Shown: piece after piece, positions 1 through 7,038 of the stretch | How the letters are laid out: each line of letters begins with the position of its first letter | How positions within the stretch are numbered: the first letter of the stretch is position 1 | Origin: DUML01 sp050949905 | GTDB taxonomy: Bacteria; Bacillota; Desulfitobacteriia; Desulfitobacteriales; Syntrophobotulaceae | Length of the DNA stretch: 64,000 nt | NCBI GenBank assembly: GCA_050949905.1 | Contig: JBMNGP010000013.1 | Coordinates: forward strand, 1-64,000 | Direction of reading: 5' to 3' | The notes under the pieces: generated by a model | What the model saw: only the letters and a program-made list of their open reading frames with translations | Database searches by the model: none | Told to the model about the DNA's origin: nothing | Position numbers and translations under genes: made by a program

Positions 1-144
1 TTTTTGAGAATACATACCAATGTTGGCTGTGCTTTGCAATTCCCGATTTTTATCTTAAGTCATATTATTTTAGAAAAAGAGCAGAGGAAAAAGGCAAATT
101 ATGGAGAACTATTAGGCTAGTATCAATGGTAAGGAGTAGTCAAA

Positions 145-1239
145 ATGGCAATTTATTTAAATTGTCAAAAAGGCAATAAACAGCAATTATTTGTTACTTT
201 TCGCTACAGTGAAGAAAGAGTGAAAACAATTAAGAGTATCAATGGCCGGGCTTGGAATGCCGAAAAAAGATGCTGGGTTATTCCTTATACTAATGAAGCA
301 ATAAATGATTTATTAAGAGCCTTTTCTAAAGAGAGAGTAGTTATTGACCCTTCTATTGGGATCACAGAATTAAATAAAAATCTGAGCCGCGAATTATCTA
401 TGCCTAAGTTGCTCCTGTCTATGGAAGAAGAATTGATTCTAAAAGGGTATAGCCACAAGACAAAAAAAGCCTATCTGGGTCATGCCCGGAGGTTTTTAGA
501 AGTAATTGATAAAGAGTATAGCTTAATTACCATCGAAGATATAAGACAGTACATTGTAAAACTACTTGATTACAAGAAAAAATCACACGCTTATGTCAGC
601 CAGGCTTTAAGTTCTATAAAATTCTTATTCAATAATGTTTTGCGAATAAGGAGCCTGGATTTGGATTTGCCTCGGCCCAAAAAAGAGCATAAACTCCCCT
701 CTGTCCTAAGCCAGGGTGAAGTGGTCAGGATTTTCGAATCGGTATGTAATATTAAGCATAAGGCCATCCTTGTTCTGACTTATTCCGCAGGCCTGAGGGT
801 TAGTGAAGTAGTAAGCCTGACTATAGACGATATTGATCAAGAGCGCAAGCTAATCCGGATTAAACAAGGTAAAGGAAAAAAGGATCGGTATTCCTTGTTA
901 TCTGCTAAAGCCCTACAAGTATTAAAAGAATATGTAGTATCTTATAAGCCGCATAAATGGTTATTTTCCGGAGATAAACCTGATGAACATATATCGGAAC
1001 GGTCAGTTCAAACTATTTTTAAGAAGGCGATCCTTAAGGCTCAAATTAAGAAAGACGTATCTGTGCATTCTCTAAGGCATTCTTTTGCTACTCATCTCCT
1101 GGAAGCGGGTACCGACTTAAGATATATTCAAGAACTGTTGGGGCATAAGAATTCCAAAACAACTGAAATATATACGCATGTAAGCAATAAAGATCTAGCT
1201 AAAATCCGCAGCCCGCTGGATATAATATGGAATGGATAA
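145..1239 (+). CDS. Tyrosine recombinase of the integron-like array
   Basis: Site-specific DNA recombinase of 364 aa, the likely engine of the cassette array that follows on the same strand. Residues 1-75 form an extra N-terminal domain (FRYSEERVKTIK through CWVIPYTNEA) resembling a HARP-like fold. Residues about 85-175 are the SAM-like core-binding domain and 180-360 the catalytic domain. Visible catalytic residues are Arg in GLRVSE, His and Arg in HSLRHSF, His in LLGHKNS and the Tyr nucleophile in EIYTHVS. The protein ends in RSPLD, as IntI proteins and IS91-associated recombinases do. It lacks the roughly 16-aa insertion between patches II and III that marks classical IntI. Start ATG at 145 follows GGAGTAG. 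Unlike in class 1 integrons, the gene points toward the cassettes. Recombinase function is certain from the motifs; the integron role is inferred from context. Confidence 0.85.
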   Translation: MAIYLNCQKGNKQQLFVTFRYSEERVKTIKSINGRAWNAEKRCWVIPYTNEAINDLLRAFSKERVVIDPSIGITELNKNLSRELSMPKLLLSMEEELILKGYSHKTKKAYLGHARRFLEVIDKEYSLITIEDIRQYIVKLLDYKKKSHAYVSQALSSIKFLFNNVLRIRSLDLDLPRPKKEHKLPSVLSQGEVVRIFESVCNIKHKAILVLTYSAGLRVSEVVSLTIDDIDQERKLIRIKQGKGKKDRYSLLSAKALQVLKEYVVSYKPHKWLFSGDKPDEHISERSVQTIFKKAILKAQIKKDVSVHSLRHSFATHLLEAGTDLRYIQELLGHKNSKTTEIYTHVSNKDLAKIRSPLDIIWNG

Positions 1240-1379
1240 TACTTTTCTGTAGGAAGCTTTTTTGCATTTGCAGGGAATTATTGAGGTATTTTTTATTGGA
1301 CGGTTTACATTTGCGCGTTACCCACGGGGGGATAACATAATAATTTGCTTCGAAATTAGTTAGCAAAGTTTATTAAAAA

Positions 1380-1437
1380 GAATTATCACAGCAGGATTAG
1401 ATAACACAATATTGATTGTTTATATAAGACGTTAGAC
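1380..1437 (+). other. Candidate attI site with core GTTAGAC
   Basis: The first GTTRRRY core downstream of the recombinase is GTTAGAC at 1431-1437. No attC-type long inverted repeat precedes it, as expected for an attI rather than an attC. The bases after the cut point (TTAGACGAC) pair with GTCGTCTAA at 1991-1999, so this core is the left border of cassette 1. The 140 bases before it (1240-1379) hold no gene. The extent of the attI recognition region is a guess. Confidence 0.55.
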
Positions 1438-1495
1438 GACACATTAGGTCTTAATAAATTAATGTCTTGGTAGTGCTTTAAAGGGGATGTTTATA

Positions 1496-1975
1496 TTGAA
1501 GAAGACTTGGTTAGTATCCATTATTGCATTAGTTATATTTTTTGGCATCACTTATTCAATGGATGTACTTATGGCCTATTTTGGTTTATACGTCCAAAGA
1601 ACATTTAGTTATTTTTATTTGGGAGTTTTCCTAAAGACACTGATTTTACTTATTTTTGGATTATTCTTAGGGTTGTTTCACTTTGTTCAGGAACGTAAGA
1701 AGGTTGGTTTTTGGGAAATTAACAAGAGCAAGATTTGTTTTTGGGGAATACCTTCTTTTATTGTAACTTTATTTGTAAATATAGTTTACATGGGGCTCCA
1801 AATCCCAATTATATTACCTTCACAATCTGTCTATATTACGAATACAAGGGGATTCGTTTTTCAATTCTCAGCGATACTTTTAGGTTTTATTATTATGACT
1901 TCATTCTATAAAGAAACCGAGAAGACAAAAGAAACTTCTTTAGAGGTTATTAATCAGGAAACTATTAGTGAATGA
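1496..1975 (+). CDS. Cassette 1: small integral membrane protein
   Basis: Hypothetical protein of about 159 aa with four hydrophobic segments (near residues 6-28, 40-60, 80-102 and 120-137) and a charged C-terminal tail rich in Glu and Thr. I recognise no family. An ATG at 1487 lies too close to the AAGGGG ribosome site; the TTG at 1496 has normal spacing and is preferred. It is the only gene of the first cassette, in the usual same-strand orientation. The AT-rich coding sequence contrasts with the GC-rich attC that follows, as is typical of captured cassettes. Confidence 0.6.
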   Translation: MKKTWLVSIIALVIFFGITYSMDVLMAYFGLYVQRTFSYFYLGVFLKTLILLIFGLFLGLFHFVQERKKVGFWEINKSKICFWGIPSFIVTLFVNIVYMGLQIPIILPSQSVYITNTRGFVFQFSAILLGFIIMTSFYKETEKTKETSLEVINQETISE

Positions 1976-1990
1976 TATTTTAATCCATGC

Positions 1991-2068
1991 GTCGTCTAAC
2001 ACGGCCTTCCCGCAACTTTGTCAATATGCATGTGGTTGGGACGCTGCGGGAATCCCTGAACGTTCTAC
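1991..2068 (+). repeat. attC site 1
   Basis: Imperfect inverted repeat starting with GTCTAAC (1994-2000) and ending with GTTCTAC (2062-2068). The inner arms are GGCCTTCCCGCA and TGCGGGAATCCC around a spacer containing TATGCATGTGG. It matches the integron attC plan R''-L''-spacer-L'-R'. Recombination would occur at G2062|T2063. The R'' box pairs with the start of cassette 1 at 1432, and the new TTCTACGAC at 2063 pairs with attC2, so the site behaves as a true cassette junction. Confidence 0.85.
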
Positions 2069-2237
2069 GACATATCGTGCAAAGGCCGCGCCGTCCTGGC
2101 GCGGATGATATAAGTTTAGAATAATTATTCTGTTATGTAGGGTCAATATTTTATGGTGGTGAACAACGATGATTGATGCATTAGATTAGATCATATATTT
2201 ATATTTAAGATGGAATATAAGTTAAGGAGGTTAAGAT

Positions 2238-3038
2238 ATGAGGTTTAAAGATGCCGCCGTTGGTACTTTTGGATGGTTTGTATGGCTCCTATCTATGATT
2301 CTTTATGTGTCTGGTGGACTAATACATTTATGGACGATTTTAATTGCATATGGAGAAAGTGGCTTCCTTGCCGCTACAATTACTTTTTTCGTGCCCGTTG
2401 GCTCTCAAATTTACTGGATAGCTTACATATCTAGTAAGGCAGGAATGTTTTTTAATACTTACACAATTATTATATGTGCTTATCTTATTGGATGGATTAT
2501 TACGATTGGACTTGGATATCTTGCAGCTCATCTTTCTAATAAACTAGAAGAAAGAGATTATGAATCCAATAGCGAAAAACAAGACTGTAATAAATTGACT
2601 GACGAAATATACATGGACATTGACGAAAAAGCAACCCTTTTTATTGGCAAAAATATAGACAAATACAAAAATGCGTGGAGTAAAAACAATAAAATTAGTT
2701 GGAATTGGGCTTCGTTTCTTTTTGGCACAGCATGGATGGTCTATAGGAAAATGTATGCTACTTTCGTAATTTTCTTTATCGTAGAAATGGTCATCGGAGC
2801 AATCTTGGCAGCACTAGAAATCAACTATCTTTTTTTCACCATCCCATTAAAAATAATTTTCGGATTGTTCGGTAATCATTTATATTTTATGCATTTTAAT
2901 AGAAAGGTAAGGAAGGCTACTGAGTATAATATTACTAGCGACAAATATTTCGAGAAAATTGGCGGAGTTAGCAAGTTAGGCGTAGTAATATATATGGTGC
3001 TGTATTTAATTATTTACATCTGTTTAACGCTGATGTAA
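2238..3038 (+). CDS. Cassette 2: DUF2628-containing membrane protein
   Basis: Membrane protein of 266 aa. The N-terminal half has three hydrophobic segments (about residues 10-30, 35-60 and 68-95). A charged linker follows at 98-150, then a segment of DUF2628 type (WNWASFLFGTAWMVYRKMY) with more hydrophobic stretches to the C-terminus. DUF2628 proteins are small inner-membrane proteins of unknown function. The start is well supported by AAGGAGG eight bases upstream. It is the single gene of cassette 2. The ~175 bases before it contain a perfect hairpin CCGCGCC/GGCGCGG just inside the cassette start. Confidence 0.75.
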   Translation: MRFKDAAVGTFGWFVWLLSMILYVSGGLIHLWTILIAYGESGFLAATITFFVPVGSQIYWIAYISSKAGMFFNTYTIIICAYLIGWIITIGLGYLAAHLSNKLEERDYESNSEKQDCNKLTDEIYMDIDEKATLFIGKNIDKYKNAWSKNNKISWNWASFLFGTAWMVYRKMYATFVIFFIVEMVIGAILAALEINYLFFTIPLKIIFGLFGNHLYFMHFNRKVRKATEYNITSDKYFEKIGGVSKLGVVIYMVLYLIIYICLTLM

Positions 3039-3243
3039 TAAAATAATGATCAGAAGCATGGGAAATAATCCATGCTTTTACTTCTTAAACATTATATTGG
3101 TTTAATGTATTCAAAGAATATAGTTATTTGCATCATAAATTTGATTCAATGATTCAATGATTTAGTGATACTTTTTTAGTGTTTCCTTGGAGAAGTTTAA
3201 GGCATCGCCATCCGGGCGCTGTCTGAATCTGGGGGCACGATAC

Positions 3244-3323
3244 GTCGTAGAACAGCCGGTTCCCGCCACTTGGAGGATGATGCATGCGGTCGGGGCGCGG
3301 CGGGAACCGGCGGGACGTTAGAC
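3244..3323 (+). repeat. attC site 2
   Basis: Starts with GTAGAAC (3247-3253) and ends with GTTAGAC (3317-3323). The inner arms are CCGGTTCCCGCC and GGCGGGAACCGGC, a near-perfect pairing around a spacer with ATGATGCATGCGG. Its R'' box GTCGTAGAA is the exact complement of TTCTACGAC that begins cassette 2. Pairing continues outward through GCACGATA, so about 17 of 18 bases match. The 420 bases between the flanking genes hold only this site and the cassette ends. Confidence 0.87.
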
Positions 3324-3462
3324 GAAAGCCCATGCATTGGCCGCGCATCCATGCGCGGATTACGAAGGAAAAATAAAGACTTATCTATAACATGTATAGG
3401 TAATTGGTTAAATAAGGCTTATTTGTATTTGTAACTAAGATGAAAAAGGGAGATGTAAATAA

Positions 3463-3789
3463 ATGGATAGAGTATATACTTTGGCAATCAAAGCAAAGTC
3501 GTTTAAATGTTACGATTTTAATTTTCTGAACGAATATACTAAACTACCAACAAATATAAAAGTTACAGGGATTGGGCTAGCGTCAGCAGAATACCGAAGT
3601 GAAGATTCAAGTGGTTATGAATGCATTATTTTATTGGATAATAAACAGATCTTTTACTACTCTGAAGATTCACTTAAGAAAAATGGAAGATATGTGATAT
3701 GCAATGATCTTATTAATGTCAGAGATTATAACCCACGTCTAGGAATTATTGAGAAAGCACTAGATACCATTAAGTACTATCCAATATAA
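3463..3789 (+). CDS. Cassette 3a: unknown 108-aa protein
   Basis: Soluble protein of 108 aa with no family that I recognise. It has no signal peptide or membrane segment and is mildly acidic and rich in Tyr, Asn and Asp. It contains a YRSEDSSGYECIILLDN stretch that looks like alternating beta strands. An AAGGGAGATG ribosome site precedes the ATG. It is the only gene of cassette 3a. An identical copy lies at 6521-6847, so the whole cassette has been duplicated. Confidence 0.6.
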   Translation: MDRVYTLAIKAKSFKCYDFNFLNEYTKLPTNIKVTGIGLASAEYRSEDSSGYECIILLDNKQIFYYSEDSLKKNGRYVICNDLINVRDYNPRLGIIEKALDTIKYYPI

Positions 3790-4228
3790 TTCTCTTTTGC
3801 ACATAATCCATTCTTCCTATTTGAGAATCTATGAAGCAGATATTTAGAGTCGGAAATCTAAGGGACTCCCATCCATGGTCGTCTCTGGATATGGGGGCAT
3901 GGGCCATCGTCTAACAGTAAGCGATTTATGATGTTCAGCACAAAAGAAAACAGCCAAAGAACAGAATCTCTGGCGTTGTTGAAAAGTACATAATAAACCG
4001 AAAAACCGGAACATCATGAATCGTGTGTTGTACTAAACCGTCTGCCGACGGAACACAAAAACTATGGAAATTCAATCTTTTTTAGTCCCTGCCGTTAAAC
4101 AGAAAACAAAGCAAACCACCAACAAAAAGACAGCAATAATGCAAAACGGCCTAAATAGAACTCAAAAATAGACATACCTTCCCCCTCCCCAAAAACGGGC
4201 ATTGCAAAAACTATTCAATTAATAAAAC

Positions 4229-5344
4229 TTAAGTGACGACAGAAGGAAAGGATTGCCACACAAAAGTAACCTTGGAACTACCGCAGTAAGGACAATACCT
4301 TGATTTTGGCCGGGGTGAAAAATCCGGCATTTTACCTTTCGCCAACCGGCGGCAACGGAGCAGTTTGCTACCGATATTCCTGCTGCATAAAATCCCATAA
4401 TGCCGGATCTTAACGAAACCATCAGGCAAGATATGCTGAAGAAACCTGCGGGTAAACTCAGCGGACTGAAGCGTCATCAACTTAGGCTTACCCTTATCTT
4501 TATAATCCTTCCAGAAAAAACTGACCGACTTTCCATCAAAAGACTTAATTCTCGAATTACTAATAGCCACCCTATGCGTATATCTACCAAGATAGCGAAC
4601 CACATGCTCCGGAGACTTAAAGGGTTTCTTACAAAAAACAACCCATTTCTTTGCATAAAGGCTATCTACAAAAGAAGCAAAATTACCGGGTATGGCAAGT
4701 AAGGTGGTCTCATGAAAAAACTTCAGCTCACCCCGGGTATAGGCCTTCTTCAAAAAATAAAGGAACTTACCCCTAAACTTATTGGAGACAACCTTAACCG
4801 GAATAAAAAACTTTTTGCGGGATCGGACAAAGCGAAGACCATCGCTACTAAGCCCGCCTCCAGGGACAATGGCATGAACATGAGGATGAAATGATAAATT
4901 CCGGCCCCAGGTATGCAAAACCGAAGTAAGGCCGATGGTTGCACCTAGATACTTAGGGTCCCTTGCCAGCTCCATCAATGTATGACCGGCCGCACGAAGC
5001 AAAAGGGAATAAAGCAGCTTTTGGTTGTGCAAAACGAGGGAATTGAGCTCATGGGGAATCGTAAACACCACATGGAAATAACCTACCGGCAATAACTTCT
5101 TTAACTGAGCTTGAACCCAACTCTCCTGCACAGCCAGCTGACACTTGGGACAATGCCGATTACGACAGGAATTGTAGGAAACCGTTGAAGTTCCGCACTC
5201 AGAACAAACCATCGAATGCGCCCCTAGCTTGGCGCTACGGCAATGGCGGATCATATGAAAAGCCTTCGCCTGCTGGGGAGACATAGAGATAGCGGTATCC
5301 TTAGAAGCATAGACCTGATCAAAAATCTCCTTCAGCTCAGGCAT
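4229..5344 (-). CDS. IS91-family Y2 (HUH) transposase, copy 1
   Basis: Rolling-circle transposase of about 371 aa. The N-terminal zinc-binding domain shows CSECGTSTV and CRNRHCPKC. The HUH metal site is HPHVHAIVPGG, and the two-tyrosine motif is YLGRYTHRVAIS. A C-terminal Cys cluster (YCPYCGSSK) closes the protein. It nicks one strand at oriIS and moves the element without target duplication. The ATG at 5344 overlaps the recombinase stop by eight bases and is preferred to the longer frame, which suggests translational coupling. The copy at 10677-11792 encodes the same protein. Confidence 0.92.
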   Translation of the reverse strand: MPELKEIFDQVYASKDTAISMSPQQAKAFHMIRHCRSAKLGAHSMVCSECGTSTVSYNSCRNRHCPKCQLAVQESWVQAQLKKLLPVGYFHVVFTIPHELNSLVLHNQKLLYSLLLRAAGHTLMELARDPKYLGATIGLTSVLHTWGRNLSFHPHVHAIVPGGGLSSDGLRFVRSRKKFFIPVKVVSNKFRGKFLYFLKKAYTRGELKFFHETTLLAIPGNFASFVDSLYAKKWVVFCKKPFKSPEHVVRYLGRYTHRVAISNSRIKSFDGKSVSFFWKDYKDKGKPKLMTLQSAEFTRRFLQHILPDGFVKIRHYGILCSRNIGSKLLRCRRLAKGKMPDFSPRPKSRYCPYCGSSKVTFVWQSFPSVVT

Positions 5345-6197
5345 TAGTATCACCGCCATCCAGCGGACTTTGCACCGCAGCAATCCGCTTAACCGAAAGA
5401 TGGAGATAAAGCGCCGTCGTAGAAATATCGCTGTGCCCTAAGAGAACTTGAATCGTGCGTAAATCGGTACCCCTATCCAGTAAATGAGTGGCAAAACTAT
5501 GGCGCAGAGAATGCACCGTAGCCGGTTTCAAAATTCCGGCCTTAGCCTTGGCTTCCTGAAAGATTTGCTGGATATGCCTGGCCGAAAGCGGTTTACCTTT
5601 GACATATCCGGGGAAAAGAAAATCATCAGGGCGGAAAAGTTTCCAGTATTCCCGCAAAACCCGGAGATTTTCTTGAGAAAGAATAGAAAAACGGTCTTTG
5701 CCTCCTTTCCCTTGAACAACCCTGATCAGCATTTGCTTGGAATCAATATCCGAGACCCTAAGGTTAAGCGTTTCACTAATGCGAAGCCCGGAAGAATAAG
5801 TGGTCAGAAGAATCGCCTTATGCTTCAGATAGCCGACTTGATCAATAATCGCTAGAATCTCCTGTCTGGAAAGAACACAGGGAAACTTCTTTAAGCGTTT
5901 GGGGCGTATAATAACATCATCGGACCAATTACACTGAAGAACCTTATTAAAAAAGAGCTTGAAAGCGTTGCAGGAAATATTGATATTGCTGTAACTGATC
6001 CCGGACTTAACGCGGTAAAGGAGATATTCTTTGAGCTCATTCGCAGAGATCAAAGGAGCCGGTTTGGCATAATGTTTCTCCAAAAGCCTCAAGTGGGTCA
6101 GGTAATGCCGCATCGTTTGAGGAGAGAACCCGCGAAGTTCCATTTCCGATTTCATTTGCAGAAAATGCTCAGATAGGGTATAACGGTTTTGAGTCAT
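5337..6197 (-). CDS. Tyrosine recombinase of IS91-like element, copy 1
   Basis: Recombinase of 286 aa with an N-terminal SAM-like domain and a C-terminal catalytic domain. The Arg (GLRISE), HxxR (HSLRHSF), His (LLGHSDIS) and Tyr (ALYLHLS) residues are all present, and the protein ends in QSPLD. It resembles the array recombinase at 145-1239 (same LSRQE/LSQGE, GKGGKDR and SPLD landmarks) but lacks the N-terminal extra domain. Recombinase ORFs next to IS91-type transposases are known; their role is unclear. Here the element sits inside attC boxes, so a link between this protein and target choice is an obvious but untested idea. Confidence 0.9.
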   Translation of the reverse strand: MTQNRYTLSEHFLQMKSEMELRGFSPQTMRHYLTHLRLLEKHYAKPAPLISANELKEYLLYRVKSGISYSNINISCNAFKLFFNKVLQCNWSDDVIIRPKRLKKFPCVLSRQEILAIIDQVGYLKHKAILLTTYSSGLRISETLNLRVSDIDSKQMLIRVVQGKGGKDRFSILSQENLRVLREYWKLFRPDDFLFPGYVKGKPLSARHIQQIFQEAKAKAGILKPATVHSLRHSFATHLLDRGTDLRTIQVLLGHSDISTTALYLHLSVKRIAAVQSPLDGGDTNA

Positions 6198-6313
6198 GAT
6201 TTAATCATCCTTTCGAATTAAATAGGGATAGATTCAAAAAGATGATATCATGACTCAAATTACATAAGGGTATCCTGTATTTGATAAGCCACCGCGCAGC
6301 GGTTTAGTACAAC

Positions 6314-6381
6314 ACGGAGTTTCCGCAACTTTGCCAATATGAATGTGGTTGGGACGCTGCGGAAACTCCTGAATGTTAGAC
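6314..6381 (+). repeat. attC site 3a, right part, cut off by IS91 copy 1
   Basis: The remainder of an attC whose R'' box GTCTAAC lies at 3909-3915 on the other side of the IS. The arms GGAGTTTCCGCA and TGCGGAAACTCC and the final GTTAGAC (6375-6381) are intact. It differs from the uninterrupted twin at 6967 by one base before the core (AATG against AACG). The IS right end supplies GTACAAC in place of GTCTAAC, so a partial site may still form. Confidence 0.85.
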
Positions 6382-6973
6382 GAAAGCCCATGCATTGGCC
6401 GCGCATCCATGCGCGGATTACGAAGGAAAAATAAAGACTTATCTATAACATGTATAGGTAATTGGTTAAATAAGGCTTATTTGTATTTGTAACTAAGATG
6501 AAAAAGGGAGATGTAAATAAATGGATAGAGTATATACTTTGGCAATCAAAGCAAAGTCGTTTAAATGTTACGATTTTAATTTTCTGAACGAATATACTAA
6601 ACTACCAACAAATATAAAAGTTACAGGGATTGGGCTAGCGTCAGCAGAATACCGAAGTGAAGATTCAAGTGGTTATGAATGCATTATTTTATTGGATAAT
6701 AAACAGATCTTTTACTACTCTGAAGATTCACTTAAGAAAAATGGAAGATATGTGATATGCAATGATCTTATTAATGTCAGAGATTATAACCCACGTCTAG
6801 GAATTATTGAGAAAGCACTAGATACCATTAAGTACTATCCAATATAATTCTCTTTTGCACATAATCCATTCTTCCTATTTGAGAATCTATGAAGCAGATA
6901 TTTAGAGTCGGAAATCTAAGGGACTCCCATCCATGGTCGTCTCTGGATATGGGGGCATGGGCCATCGTCTAAC
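6376..6973 (+). repeat. Duplicated cassette body (matches 3318-3915)
   Basis: These 598 bases repeat 3318-3915 without any difference that I can see. They run from the core cut point through the 108-aa gene to the R'' box. Both copies begin TTAGACGAAAGCCC and carry the palindrome CCGCGCAT-CC-ATGCGCGG about 24 bases in. Duplication at exact cassette borders points to cassette excision and reinsertion, or unequal exchange between attC sites. Confidence 0.9.
6521..6847 (+). CDS. Cassette 3b: unknown 108-aa protein, duplicate
   Basis: Identical in protein sequence to the gene at 3463-3789, with the same ribosome site and the same leader. The lack of any divergence means the duplication is recent relative to the decay seen elsewhere in the array. 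Function is unknown; no motif tells more than in the first copy. Confidence 0.6.
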   Translation: MDRVYTLAIKAKSFKCYDFNFLNEYTKLPTNIKVTGIGLASAEYRSEDSSGYECIILLDNKQIFYYSEDSLKKNGRYVICNDLINVRDYNPRLGIIEKALDTIKYYPI

Positions 6974-7038
6974 ACGGAGTTTCCGCAACTTTGCCAATAT
7001 GAATGTGGTTGGGACGCTGCGGAAACTCCTGAACGTTA
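6967..7038 (+). repeat. attC site 3b, core split by group II intron
   Basis: GTCTAAC (6967-6973), arms GGAGTTTCCGCA and TGCGGAAACTCC, then GTTA at 7035-7038. The group II intron begins at 7039 and ends at 8965, and the following GGC at 8966 completes GTTAGGC. TTA+GGCGAAATAACTC is complementary at 15 of 16 positions to the end of the same cassette (GAGTTACTTCGCCTAA, 9699-9714). This proves where the core lies and where the intron entered. Confidence 0.88.

Larger units (their letters stand above)
3916..6313 (-). mobile_element. IS91-like element, copy 1, inserted in an attC box
   Basis: A 2398-bp element identical in extent to 10364-12761. It carries a Y2/HUH transposase and an upstream tyrosine recombinase. 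There is no target duplication: the flanks rejoin as GTCTAAC + ACGGAG, exactly the attC seen intact at 6967. The end downstream of the transposase (left on this strand, the presumed oriIS) abuts CTAAC. Read in transposase orientation this is GTTAG, which resembles the GTTC target of IS91. Inverted 16-mers (GTGTTGTACTAAACCG at 4025 and its complement at 6300) lie near or at the ends. The right end finishes in GTACAAC, an imitation of an R'' box. Junctions have a 1-2 base ambiguity. Confidence 0.88.

Noticed and set aside
4400..4702. 100-aa plus-strand frame in the IS91-like element
   Set aside because: It is a shadow of the transposase, repeated identically in copy 2, with no start signals.
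1991..7038. Repeated palindromic units as a CRISPR array
   Set aside because: Repeats are long, few, far apart and end in GTTRRRY cores; no spacers of constant length and no cas genes.
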